Source of the DNA: Paenibacillus sp. GP183
GTDB lineage: Bacteria; Bacillota; Bacilli; Paenibacillales; NBRC-103111
Direction: 5' to 3'
DNA length: 64,000 nucleotides
Assembly (NCBI RefSeq): GCF_900104695.1
Contig: NZ_FNSW01000001.1
Span: 434,001-498,000, forward strand
Shown: in pieces, positions 51,159 through 60,034 of the stretch
How positions within the stretch are numbered: position 1 is the stretch's first letter
How the letters are laid out: each line of letters starts with the position of its first letter
Notes under the pieces: model-generated
The model's database searches: none
Told to the model about the DNA's origin: nothing
Seen by the model: only the letters and a program-made list of their open reading frames with translations
Translations under genes and position numbers: made by a program

Positions 51159-51266
51159 ATGAAAAAGATTATCGCAAGTGTCGCTTTAGCAGGAGCATTA
51201 TTGTTTGGAACTGTAGGAATCAATAAAAACAAATTACCATATTTTTGTTTGGTGATTCATCGGTGA
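51159..51266 (+). pseudogene. signal-peptide fragment of a lost secreted protein
   Basis: The frame reads MKKIIASVALAGALLFGTVG, a typical signal peptide, then 15 unrelated residues and a stop. The IS1595 left end begins about 25 bases later, so the gene was probably cut there. Confidence 0.45.
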
Positions 51267-51289
51267 ATTAACTCCTGCCGCTTTTCTTT

Positions 51290-52450
51290 AGGCTATGTTA
51301 ATTCTTAATGTTGATATTTGATATATACGAACAAATGATCTATAATTGTGGGTATAATCATAGTTCGGAGATGATTTACTTATGGATTTAAAGGAATTGA
51401 AGAAGCTCGCTGACGCTTTAGACGATAGTTGTAAGCAAGAACTTATATACTTTTTGCAATCTCGAACGAAAAGCTTAGCGGCTCCAAATCGTGCAATTGA
51501 TGAAATCCAGGAACAAAAGCATAAAGATGGGCTTGTTTGTCCGCATTGCAACAATCATTCAGTTGTGCGGTTTGGAAAATACGTTATTAAGACACGTACT
51601 GGGGAGGTCAAACGGCAACGTTACCGCTGTAAATCCTGCCGTCAAACCTTCAACGACCTCACCAACACCCCTCTTCAACGCACCAGAAGACCTCACCTTT
51701 GGGTTCGATTCATCGAATGTATGATTGAGGGTTTTTCACTGAGGAAATGTGCCGAACTGTTGCATGATGAGGTAACTCATGTAACCCTGTTTTACTGGAG
51801 GCATAAGATTCTTGCCGCTCTGAAACAAATTCCAACCGAAACATTCCAGGGCATCGTCGAAATGGATGAGACCTATTTCTTGTTCTCTGAAAAAGGCAAA
51901 CGGACTATCGCTGACCGCAAGTCCCGTAAACGTGGTGGCAAAGCTAAATATCGTGGCATCAGTAACGACCAAATATGTGTATTGGTGGCTCGTGACCGTC
52001 AAAAGATGACTTTCTCTGGCGTTCTTGGACGTGGACGTATTCGGAAAGCTAAATTGGATGAGGCTATCGGCTGTCATTTAACCGAATCAAACGTACTTTG
52101 TACCGATTCATGGAGGGCATTCAGTTCCTATGCGAATACGAAAGGATTAGCCCATTACCGCTTCAAGTCGGATGGGAAACAACGTGTTAAAGGAGTTTAC
52201 CACATTCAGAATGTAAACAACTATCATAGTCGGTTGAAACGCTGGATTTACCGCTTTAATGGTGTAGCAACCAAGTATTTACAACATTATCTGGCTTGGT
52301 TCCGTTACTTAACAGCAAGGAATATGAGAACACAACGTCGAATAAGAAAAATATGCTGGTCACCTCTTGCCTGTTTACTGTACATGAGACAAACACCAAT
52401 CTTCGCAGAACATCTTTTTCCTCCTAAACTAACTGGCAGATAGATCAATG
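51290..52450 (+). mobile_element. IS1595-family element
   Basis: The left end GGCTATGTTAATTCTTAATG and GTTGATATTTGA match the ends near 41865 and 43830. The right side reaches CTAACTGGCAG, shared with the minus-strand copy near 42690. It carries one transposase gene with a late frameshift. Confidence 0.65.
51382..52443 (+). pseudogene. IS1595-family (ISXO2-like) transposase, frameshifted near its end
   Basis: The product starts MDLKELKKLADALDD and has the intact zinc ribbon CPHCNNHSVVRFGKY...CKSC, then the DDE-type core VEMDETYF, LCTDSWRAFSSYA and HIQNVNNYHSRL. At about 52308 one base is missing (CTTAACAGC against CTTAGACAGC in the other copy). The last 45 residues are therefore in the wrong frame (LTARNMRTQRRIRK instead of LDSKEYENTASNKK). 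The catalytic core is whole, so residual activity cannot be excluded. Confidence 0.85.
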
Positions 52451-52610
52451 TTAATATCTGCGGTACAAATGTGTACATATAGATACGCCTGATTAAACCG
52501 CTATAAGATGCCAAAGGTCATAATGGCTTTAGAATAAATGATTTCAATGATTTTAAGGGGGGCTCAACCCTTCTGTTGTCTTTAAATAGAATAAGGAGTT
52601 GTTACGTTAG

Positions 52611-53078
52611 ATGAAACAGATTACTCTTCGCCAATCCCAAAATTCCGATGTTGAGACAATTGCTAATTTACGGGCAATTGTACTACGTAATGATTTAACT
52701 AGGTTAGGAAGGTTTGATGAAGAGAAAGTTCGGCAACGCTTCCGTAATGCATTTGACTCAGTTCATACTTGGATCATCGAGGCAGATTCTTCTTTTGTTG
52801 GCTGCATAGCTTTTAAACCGACATTAGATGGTTATTTATTGGAACATTTTTATATTCATCCCAATTACCAAGGTAAAGGGGTCGGCAGTCAAGTATTAAA
52901 AAATCTGCTTGAACAAAATTATGTAAAAGGAAAACGTGTAACATTAAATGTCCTACAAGGAAGCTCTGCTAGACGTCTTTATGAACGGTTTGGTTTTAAA
53001 GTTGAAAGTGAGGATCTTATAGACGTTTACATGTCTGTGATTGTAGAGGAAAATTCCAGAACCGTCGAAGGATTGTAA
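52611..53078 (+). CDS. GNAT-family N-acetyltransferase
   Basis: The 155-residue product has the GNAT core: ITLRQSQNSDVETIANLR at the start, FVGCIAFKP, LLEHFYIHPNYQGKGVGSQV (the acetyl-CoA-binding Q-x-x-G-x-G loop at about 88-96), and LNVLQGSSARRLYERFGFKV. It acetylates an unknown amine substrate in the cytoplasm. AAGGAGTTGTTACGTTAG lies 10-18 bases upstream of the ATG. It stands alone after the IS1595 element and is intact. Confidence 0.85.
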   Translation: MKQITLRQSQNSDVETIANLRAIVLRNDLTRLGRFDEEKVRQRFRNAFDSVHTWIIEADSSFVGCIAFKPTLDGYLLEHFYIHPNYQGKGVGSQVLKNLLEQNYVKGKRVTLNVLQGSSARRLYERFGFKVESEDLIDVYMSVIVEENSRTVEGL

Positions 53079-53281
53079 TACTGCTCTCTCTAAAGTGGAA
53101 TATTCGCTAACTTGAATCACAATAAAGGTGTTGGTTATTACGATGGAAAACGATAGTTAGATTAACCACCTTTTCAGTTGGCGGTTTTCTTTCAGTCAAA
53201 AATCAACATTAAACGAAAACAGAGCCTTTCTTTAAAAAATGATAAAATGGAAGCAGATTAAAAAGTAGGGGTGTAATTAAA

Positions 53282-53683
53282 CTGAAAAGACTTCTAGGAG
53301 TTATTACCGGCGCAATAATTACTTATGAAGATCTGCATATCTTTGATGCGCATGCCTTTGGGTTCACTAACTCAAAAGCGATTGATAGAATTGGTGCAGT
53401 ATTTTTTGGAATTGTTGTATTGCTGATTTTTATGGAGGTATTTCGGCGGTTTTTTAGTCCTTCTTTCTTCAATGGCTTTGTAGTCGCGACAGGTTTGTTT
53501 TTAAGCTTTGACATCCTTGTGTTTCATTGGATATTTAAGTTACACCGTATAACTAACGGTCCAGAAGCTAATGTATTAGAACCGATATTCGTTTGTTTTG
53601 GCTTACTTTTGTTTTGGCAGGGATTACGTAGGGAAATAAAGCAAAATAGTATCAAGGCTAATGGTAATAATATAAGTTCTTGA
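53282..53683 (+). CDS. small membrane protein, probable CTG start
   Basis: The hydrophobic frame is open well upstream of the first TTG (53420). AGGGGTG lies 9 bases before a CTG at 53282, which would start KRLLGVITGAIITYEDLHIF. No ATG, GTG or TTG fits that ribosome site, so a CTG start is the best reading (133 residues). Membrane segments lie at about 40-58, 68-85 and 100-116. No family is recognised. If CTG is not used, a TTG at 53420 without a ribosome site would give 87 residues. Confidence 0.55.
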   Translation: MKRLLGVITGAIITYEDLHIFDAHAFGFTNSKAIDRIGAVFFGIVVLLIFMEVFRRFFSPSFFNGFVVATGLFLSFDILVFHWIFKLHRITNGPEANVLEPIFVCFGLLLFWQGLRREIKQNSIKANGNNISS

Positions 53684-53959
53684 TGAAATGAATATGGCGC
53701 GCAACATGTCGCGGCGACAGCCGGTTATTGCGCTAGCGGAGAATTATAGCTTATATCCAATTATGGATTGCTGCCTTTCAGCGGTACTTATTCTAGCACA
53801 AGAATAAGTGCTGAAACAAAACAACGAGTTACGCAATAGCCTATTGACTAACGTCTTAGGTTAACCTGTATTTAACAGATAACCCTTATTATAAAAGGCT
53901 TCGTTAATTCAAGTCATCAAAATAAAGCTATCAAAAGTTAACCATGTATAATATTCCTG
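53684..53959. other. intergenic region with a long hairpin
   Basis: GCTAGCGGAGAATTATAG near 53733 is a degenerate dispersed repeat copy. TTCAGCGGTACTTATTCT pairs with AGAATAAGTGCTGAA at 53777-53814. No gene is seen. Confidence 0.45.
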
Positions 53960-53999
53960 CAAAATGGAAACGCTGATATTATCAGCGTTTCCATTTTTT
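53960..53999 (+). terminator. strong hairpin terminator
   Basis: AAAATGGAAACGCTGATA pairs fully with TATCAGCGTTTCCATTTT, followed by TTG. No intact upstream gene on this strand, so it is probably left over from a lost one. Confidence 0.7.
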
Positions 54000-54030
54000 G
54001 AAGTTTGGTTAATCTTAAGGAGTTGATCAT

Positions 54031-54489
54031 TTGGCAAAAGACCCGGATCCAGTGTGGGGAGCAAAGGCTTCGCAAGAGGTATGCAATCTTTTTCACGAGC
54101 TATTTGAAAGATCTGGTTACCCAACCAAGAAAGAGTACCTGGAACATCTCGCACGGCTCGATAAATCCAACAACATTCGCAAAGGATCTGTGATATAAAA
54201 GAACAAAAAAAAGACGCTGAAATTCTTATGCAGCGCCTTCAAGCTGACAATGAGCTCGAACTTAACACCGAAATCCAAAAGGTGCGTGAAGCTGCCCAAG
54301 CTGAGATTTCAAAATATCGGGATGAGCTAACGGCGCAACTGAAATCGTTGGTTGACCAGCGTAATACCAGCGAAAATAAGGCACAAAAAACGAATCGATG
54401 AGTATCGACAGGAAGCCAAAGAATTACGAGCAGAGCTTGAAAACCTGAGAAAATCGAAACCACTCGGTCGACCACCGAAAACTTCATAA
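54031..54489 (+). pseudogene. coiled-coil protein gene with two frameshifts
   Basis: AAGGAGTTGATCA precedes a TTG. The frames join as AKDPDPVWGAKASQEVCNLF, HELFERSGYPTKKEYLEHLA, then (shift near 54175) DIKEQKKDAEILMQRLQADN and EIQKVREAAQAEISKYRDEL, then (shift near 54395, next to an A-run) RIDEYRQEAKELRAELENLR and a stop at 54489. The result is a 150-residue protein with a small N-terminal domain and a long coiled coil ending in a PLGRPPK basic motif. It resembles DNA-binding or plasmid-borne proteins, but is not identified. Real decay and sequencing indels cannot be told apart. Confidence 0.65.
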
Positions 54490-54579
54490 TAATGGAGGAA
54501 AGGTCGTTAAAGTGGTATAAAATGGAAGGATGTATATAGTTGAATAATTTTATGAATCTTGTTAAAGGAGGGATGTGAA

Positions 54580-54969
54580 ATGAACGATACAACAATAAAA
54601 CTAAAACTTAGTACCAGAGAGGTAGAAGGGCTCACAAATCTTGCAAGGGATATCGCGATGAAGTATTGGGGGCTTGATTTCAATATACCGGTAATTATTA
54701 ATCCGAGATTAAAACGGTCGACCTATGGACGATTCATATATAACAAAAAAACGCCACTTCGAATTGAAATTAGTGGTTATTCTATCAGAAATTTATATAT
54801 AACCGAGATAATTGACTTGATGAAACATGAAGTCTGCCATTATGCATGCTTCATTATGCAAAAACAATTATCAGACGGATCAAGGTTTTTTGAAGGAGAA
54901 CTAAAGCGAATTAATTCAACTTCAGCAGGCTTAAGCTATAAAAGCGTGCGTAAGACCAGGGGGAAGTGA
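54580..54969 (+). CDS. SprT-like zinc metalloprotease-type protein
   Basis: AAAGGAGGG precedes the ATG at 54580. The 129-residue product has an SprT-like core: LTNLARDIAMKYWGLDFNIP, INPRLKRSTYGRFIYNK, and the zinc site LMKHEVCHYACF (HExxH with E as catalytic residue). The C-terminal part (FFEGELKRINSTSAG) is short, without the zinc-ribbon of longer SprT proteins. The family includes DNA-protein crosslink proteases, but small bacterial members are uncharacterised. It lies right before the yifB junction. Confidence 0.75.
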   Translation: MNDTTIKLKLSTREVEGLTNLARDIAMKYWGLDFNIPVIINPRLKRSTYGRFIYNKKTPLRIEISGYSIRNLYITEIIDLMKHEVCHYACFIMQKQLSDGSRFFEGELKRINSTSAGLSYKSVRKTRGK

Positions 54970-55023
54970 ATGTTATAACATAAGTTGCTACGCGAAATTC
55001 ACCCCCTTTCCAGATACAACTAA

Positions 55024-55053
55024 AAGAGGACCAAAGAATTCTTGGTCCTCTTT
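55024..55053 (+). terminator. terminator of the SprT-like gene
   Basis: AGAGGACCAA...TTGGTCCTCT hairpin followed by TTAT. Confidence 0.75.
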
Positions 55054-55218
55054 ATCTGGAAAACAAAAATCAAGCACTTTCGTTTTTGTTTTATAGATCA
55101 GTTGAATCATTCGTAAGTGAATTGAATGAAGTCACAGGGTGAGTTAGGATCAAGATTTTCTATTGAAACACGACCCTTACTAAACTAAACGGGGAACGAT
55201 AGTTCAATTAGGAAAAGG

Positions 55219-55250
55219 TGACCGCGTTTCTATAAATGCGGTTTTTTTTG
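55219..55250 (+). terminator. terminator-like hairpin next to the yifB break
   Basis: ACCGC...GCGGT hairpin followed by TTTTTTTTG, just before the truncated end of yifB. A CTAAACGGGGAACGATAG repeat copy lies at 55186. Confidence 0.6.
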
Positions 55251-55257
55251 TTATCAC

Positions 55258-55953
55258 CTATAAACACGTTGGAAATGGCACCGTGATAATGTTACACAAG
55301 GTTAGAAAATTATGCAAACCCGCAGCAGCGATCATTAAGGCTCTCTTTACTTGATGCTGACCGCTTACGTCCGCGTAATCTTCTCTCTCCGAAAGTTTAT
55401 AATGTTTAATATTAACCTCATTAAATATATGATTTTCGACAATTCTCATCTCTTCGAGCCTGCTTAAATCCGATAAATGAGTAATTCCCGACACCGCAAT
55501 ATCCTTAACAAGACAAGCTTCTGGCGCATTTTGACGCGGTACAATAAATTGCTGAATTCCAACCTGTCTCGCCGCATGCACCATGGACAAAATGCCTGGA
55601 ATAGGGCGAAGAGATCCGTCCAACGCTAACTCACCGAGCATTAAGGTGCGCTCCAGCTTGTCGATACATACTTGTCCGCTCGTAATAAGGATCCCCACGG
55701 CAATGGCCAAATCGAAGGATGAGCCTTCCTTGCGCAAATCTGCCGGAGCCAGGTTGACTGTGATCCGATCCATGGGGAATTGATACCCGCAGTTTTTAAT
55801 TGCGGCCCTGACTCTTTCCACCGATTCACGAATGGCGGAGTCAGGCAAACCAACTAAATTGATCTGTGGAAGCCCGCTGGAAATATCAACCTCCACGTCA
55901 ATAATTTGACCTTCAATCCCGAGGAGGCATGCGCTTTTTACTTTTCCATACAT
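55258..55953 (-). pseudogene. yifB: 5' half of yifB/comM (Mg-chelatase-like AAA ATPase), cut before Walker A
   Basis: AAGGTG precedes the minus-strand ATG at 55953. The first 210 codons are a normal YifB/ComM N-terminus: MYGKVKSACLLGIEGQIIDV, VGLPDSAIRESVERVRAAIK, ITVNLAPADLRKEGSSFDLA and ADVSGQHQVKRALMIAAAG. ComM is a branch-migration helicase involved in DNA uptake and recombination. After HN, where GPPGSGKT should follow, the sequence becomes unrelated (TLCNIITVPFPTCL) and stops. About 280 codons are missing, so the gene is cut at about 55300-55312. Its other half may lie elsewhere. Confidence 0.85.
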
Positions 55954-56151
55954 ATTAAAAACACCTTCTTTCCTTAGATTCGGCAGTCGATCATCTAGCT
56001 GACCGTCGTGCCGGGCTTCTACAGGTAAAAGGTGCTTCCTCATTAACCTAATAATTGATTTTGTATTAAACTTTCTACAAGATCCGCCAAATTCCTTCTT
56101 CACTGGATATAAAAACCGAAAATTGACCATACTGCTGTTGAGGTGATCATC

Positions 56152-56412
56152 ATGCAGGAAATTCCCTATTTTTGTCCGGACTGTCGGTCGAATCGCGTTA
56201 AATTCAGAATCATCACCAGCTATTCGCAATCCATCATGAAGGATGCTTTGTCCGGAAGCGTTACAGAATATAAAGACCCGAGTTTAATCGTAGAGCCTGA
56301 GCCCATGATCCAATGTCAGGTTTGCAGTTTTATCGGCAATGAAATGCGCTTTATCAAGCAAGCCCAGCGGGAGCCTCGGCCTGGCTCAACCCCGTCTGCC
56401 GTTTATCAGTAA
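56152..56412 (+). CDS. small zinc-ribbon protein
   Basis: GAGGTGATC lies 4-8 bases before the ATG at 56152. The 86-residue product has two zinc knuckles, FCPDCRSN near residue 8 and QCQVCSFIGNEMRF near 54, spaced as in a zinc ribbon; the middle reads SIMKDALSGSVTEYKDPSL. Function unknown. It lies between yifB (divergent) and sucC, in the core-type region, and its composition fits the core genes. Confidence 0.7.
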   Translation: MQEIPYFCPDCRSNRVKFRIITSYSQSIMKDALSGSVTEYKDPSLIVEPEPMIQCQVCSFIGNEMRFIKQAQREPRPGSTPSAVYQ

Positions 56413-56430
56413 GCAGTTATAATCTCTGCC

Positions 56431-56466
56431 TGCACATTTTTCTCGCCAAAAAGTGTGCTTTTTTTT
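56431..56466 (+). terminator. rho-independent terminator
   Basis: GCACATTTTT...AAAAAGTGTGC hairpin followed by TTTTTTTT, 20 bases after the zinc-ribbon gene. Confidence 0.75.
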
Positions 56467-56665
56467 ATGGGTCCCTGATAGTTATTGTTTTTCAAGGTGA
56501 AAGGAAAATTCTCATTGTACTCCTTAAAAAAAAGAGGAAACCGAATGCGAAAAGTGTTACAATAGATGAGGCTTGTCAAAAAACCTGAGTTTTATGCAAA
56601 AGCCGGAATGTTGTATGGTGCTTTTGTACTATAGTGAGTTTATCCTGATAGGAGGTTTCTAGGAA

Positions 56666-57826
56666 ATGAATATCCATGAGTATCAAGGCAAAGAAGTCCT
56701 AAGGCAGTACGGAGTCAGCGTTCCTAATGGTAAAGTGGCTTTCACTGTTGAAGAAGCGGTACAAGCAGCTAAAGAGCTGGGAACTTCCGTAGTTGTTGTT
56801 AAGGCCCAAATTCATGCTGGAGGACGGGGTAAAGCAGGTGGTGTGAAGGTCGCCAAAAACCTTGATGAAGTTCGTACATATGCTGAGCAAATACTCGGTA
56901 AAGTGCTGGTCACTCACCAAACCGGTCCCGAAGGTAAAGAAGTCAAGCGTCTTTTAATTGAAGAAGGCTGTGACATCAAAAAAGAATATTACATCGGTAT
57001 CGTCGTAGATCGTGGTACAGGACGCGTCGTTATGATGGCATCCGAAGAGGGTGGAACGGAGATCGAAGAGGTTGCCGAGCATTCTCCCGAGAAAATTTTC
57101 AAGGAAATTGTGGATCCGGCTGTAGGCTTACAGGTTTTCCAAGCACGCAGACTTGCTTATGCGATTAACATTCCAAACGAGCTTGTGAATAAAGCGATTA
57201 AATTCATGACGGCTCTATACAAAGCATTTATTGAAAAAGATTGCTCCATCGCGGAAATTAATCCGCTTGTTGTTACTGGCGGCGGAGATGTTATGGCGCT
57301 TGACGCCAAATTGAATTTTGATTCCAACGCGCTTTATCGCCATAAAGATATCGTGGAGCTTCGCGACCTTACGGAAGAAGATGATAAGGAAATTCAAGCT
57401 TCCAAATATGATCTTAGCTATATCGCGCTTGACGGCAACATCGGTTGTTTGGTCAATGGCGCAGGACTTGCGATGTCCACCATGGATATCATCAAACATT
57501 ATGGCGGCGATCCGGCTAACTTCCTTGATGTAGGGGGCGGTGCTACTACTGAAAAAGTAACGGAAGCGTTCAAAATTATTCTTTCCGACAAGCAGGTTAA
57601 AGGTATTTTTGTAAACATCTTCGGGGGCATCATGCGCTGTGACGTTATCGCCAACGGTGTCGTTGAGGCATCCAGACAAGTCGGGCTTTCGCTGCCGCTG
57701 GTTGTCCGTTTGGAAGGCACTAATGTTGAACTCGGCAAAAAAATCCTCAATGAATCGGGATTAAATATTGTTTCGGCCGACTCCATGGCGGATGGGGCGC
57801 AAAAAATCGTAGCATTGGTCAAGTAA
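56666..57826 (+). CDS. sucC: succinyl-CoA synthetase (ADP-forming), beta subunit
   Basis: TAGGAGG precedes the ATG. The 386-residue product has the ATP-grasp layout ([36 protein letters not shown]), the metal-binding region [20 protein letters not shown], and the CoA-ligase part [35 protein letters not shown]. With SucD it makes succinyl-CoA plus ADP and phosphate from succinate, CoA and ATP, in the citric acid cycle, cytoplasmic. SucD follows after 26 bases, so the two form one operon. Length is normal. Confidence 0.97.
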   Translation: MNIHEYQGKEVLRQYGVSVPNGKVAFTVEEAVQAAKELGTSVVVVKAQIHAGGRGKAGGVKVAKNLDEVRTYAEQILGKVLVTHQTGPEGKEVKRLLIEEGCDIKKEYYIGIVVDRGTGRVVMMASEEGGTEIEEVAEHSPEKIFKEIVDPAVGLQVFQARRLAYAINIPNELVNKAIKFMTALYKAFIEKDCSIAEINPLVVTGGGDVMALDAKLNFDSNALYRHKDIVELRDLTEEDDKEIQASKYDLSYIALDGNIGCLVNGAGLAMSTMDIIKHYGGDPANFLDVGGGATTEKVTEAFKIILSDKQVKGIFVNIFGGIMRCDVIANGVVEASRQVGLSLPLVVRLEGTNVELGKKILNESGLNIVSADSMADGAQKIVALVK

Positions 57827-57852
57827 AAATACAGGGGATGTGAACATAGATC

Positions 57853-58785
57853 ATGAGTATTTTGGTCAACAAACATACAAAAGTCATTACTCAAGGGATT
57901 ACCGGCGCCACTGGCCTGTTTCATACCAAAGGCGGCCTTGATTACGGCACGCAAATGGTCGGCGGGGTTACTCCTGGTAAAGGCGGAACGAAAGTTGATA
58001 TTACATTGGAAAACGGCGAATCCGTTCAGCTTCCTGTATTTAATACAGTCAATGATGCGAAGAAGGCTACCGGTGCGAATGCTTCCGTTATTTATGTAGC
58101 TCCACCTTTTGCAGCGGATGCGATCATGGAAGCGGTAGACGCGGATCTCGATCTCGTCATATGTATCACAGAGGGAATCCCGGTTATCGATATGATTAAC
58201 GTAAGCCGTTATATGGAAGGCAAAAGAACAATCCTTATCGGACCAAACTGTCCTGGCGTTATAACACCGGGTGAGTGTAAAATCGGTATTATGCCGGGGT
58301 ACATTCATACTCCTGGTCACGTAGGCGTTGTATCCCGTTCCGGAACACTCACCTATGAAGCCGTTCATCAGCTGACTACTCGCGGAATTGGTCAATCCTC
58401 TGCAGTAGGGATTGGCGGCGATCCGGTCAAGGGATCCGAATTTATCGATATTCTTCGCATGTTTAACGATGATCCGGATACATATGCTGTGATCATGATC
58501 GGTGAAATCGGCGGTACGGCAGAAGAAGAAGCTGCTGAGTGGGTGAAAGCCAATATGACTAAGCCGGTAGTCGGCTTTATCGGCGGTAAAACGGCGCCTC
58601 CAGGCAAAAGAATGGGACATGCCGGCGCCATCATTTCCGGCGGCAAAGGCACGGCTGCTGAGAAAATAGCAACTCTCGAAGCTTGCGGTATCCGCGTTGC
58701 GGCTACTCCATCCGAGATGGGCTCCACACTCGTGGCAGCACTTGAAGCCAAAGGCATTTTAGACAAATGTATCACTAAAAAATAA
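57853..58785 (+). CDS. sucD: succinyl-CoA synthetase, alpha subunit
   Basis: The 310-residue product has the CoA-binding Rossmann start ([20 protein letters not shown]), [40 protein letters not shown], and the phosphohistidine loop [15 protein letters not shown] with His256. It carries CoA binding and the phosphorylated His intermediate of the SucCD reaction. The strong AGGGGATG site lies 9 bases before the ATG. It is co-transcribed with sucC and ended by a terminator at 58806. Confidence 0.97.
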   Translation: MSILVNKHTKVITQGITGATGLFHTKGGLDYGTQMVGGVTPGKGGTKVDITLENGESVQLPVFNTVNDAKKATGANASVIYVAPPFAADAIMEAVDADLDLVICITEGIPVIDMINVSRYMEGKRTILIGPNCPGVITPGECKIGIMPGYIHTPGHVGVVSRSGTLTYEAVHQLTTRGIGQSSAVGIGGDPVKGSEFIDILRMFNDDPDTYAVIMIGEIGGTAEEEAAEWVKANMTKPVVGFIGGKTAPPGKRMGHAGAIISGGKGTAAEKIATLEACGIRVAATPSEMGSTLVAALEAKGILDKCITKK

Positions 58786-58805
58786 GAGCTGTTTATGTAA
58801 GGTAA

Positions 58806-58857
58806 GCAACCTTTCATTTCCTCCGCAGGGGGATTTGAAAGGTTTTTCTTTTTTTAA
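58806..58857 (+). terminator. terminator of the sucCD operon
   Basis: AACCTTTCATTTCC...GGATTTGAAAGGTT hairpin followed by TTTCTTTTTTT. Confidence 0.8.
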
Positions 58858-58902
58858 TACAGATTCAATAATTTGTCAGATTGGTAAGGAGTGTATATAC
58901 TA

Positions 58903-59997
58903 ATGGATAATCGCATGATACTGATTGGCCTTCATGAGCTTGCGGGAATCGGCTGGAAAACGATTTTAAAGCTAATGAACCGGTTTATGGAGCCTAAGGA
59001 TATTCTCACGTTAACTGCGGAAAGCCTCGCAGGCTTGCATTTGCAATCCAAGCAGGTTGAAGAGATAACCTCCACCCTCACGCCATCATTTGTGGAGCAA
59101 AAGCTGATGCAATATGAGAAGCTGGGCATCCGCATCCTTACGCTGCTGGATCCGGAATATCCCGCTATACTCAAAGAAACTGCCCAGCCGCCATGGGTGC
59201 TCTATTACAAAGGTCATTTAGAATTATGCAATCAACCTCTTTTGGGTATGGTTGGTACCCGGACTCCGACTGCATATGGGAAAAAGATTGCTGAAGATAT
59301 GGCACTCTCACTTTCACGACTCGGCTTTGGCGTTGTAAGCGGATTGGCCAGAGGAATTGACAGCGCTGCGCATCAAGGAGCTTTGCAAGGCAAGGCGAAG
59401 ACGATAGCCGTGCTTGGTTGCGCGATAGATCGAATTTATCCGCCGGAGAATGGAGCGTTGTACCGGCAAATCGAGCAGCAAGGCCTTATTCTTTCCGAAT
59501 ACCCGATTGGGATGCAAACACATCCAGGAATGTTCCCCTTGCGCAATCGTATTATTGCGGGCTTGTCCTTGGGAGTTGTCGTTGTAGAAGCGGCTCAAGA
59601 CAGTGGTTCACTTATAACTGCCGCGGCGGCGCTTGAGGAATCCAGAGATGTTTTTGCGGTTCCAGGAGCGATCACTTCACCCAAAAGTGTTGGTGTTCTT
59701 TCATTAATAAAGGAGGGAGCGGCCAAAATGATCACCTCTGTCGAGGATATCATTGAGGAGTATCCGCATTTGGTCAAGAAGAAAGAAGCGGCAGCTTTGC
59801 AGCAATCTCATTCTGCTCACGAACTCACACAAGATGAACTCGAAATTATAAAGATTTTGTCGATTGAGCCATTCTCGATTGATGATCTTCTGGAGCAGAG
59901 CCAATATACGTTTGGACATTTGCATTCAGTTCTGTTATCCTTACTTTTGAAAAAAGCGATCATCCAGCTTCCAGGCTCCATTTATATGAAGACATAA
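58903..59997 (+). CDS. dprA: DNA-processing protein DprA
   Basis: TAAGGAG lies 11 bases before the ATG at 58903. The 364-residue product has an N-terminal SAM/HhH-like part (LIGLHELAGIGWKTILKLMN), the Rossmann-like core with VGTRTPTAYG, VSGLARGIDSAAHQGAL, SEYPIGMQTHPGMFPLRNRI and a C-terminal winged helix. DprA loads RecA on incoming single-stranded DNA in transformation and is conserved even in species with no known competence. It is followed 38 bases later by topA in the conserved order. Confidence 0.95.
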   Translation: MDNRMILIGLHELAGIGWKTILKLMNRFMEPKDILTLTAESLAGLHLQSKQVEEITSTLTPSFVEQKLMQYEKLGIRILTLLDPEYPAILKETAQPPWVLYYKGHLELCNQPLLGMVGTRTPTAYGKKIAEDMALSLSRLGFGVVSGLARGIDSAAHQGALQGKAKTIAVLGCAIDRIYPPENGALYRQIEQQGLILSEYPIGMQTHPGMFPLRNRIIAGLSLGVVVVEAAQDSGSLITAAAALEESRDVFAVPGAITSPKSVGVLSLIKEGAAKMITSVEDIIEEYPHLVKKKEAAALQQSHSAHELTQDELEIIKILSIEPFSIDDLLEQSQYTFGHLHSVLLSLLLKKAIIQLPGSIYMKT

Positions 59998-60034
59998 AAA
60001 ATAGATGCAATTCATGAGGAGAGGAGGGACGACT

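Noticed and set aside
57215-57679. Minus-strand open frames inside sucC, sucD, dprA and topA
   Set aside because: They are antisense shadows of well-established genes with higher GC content.
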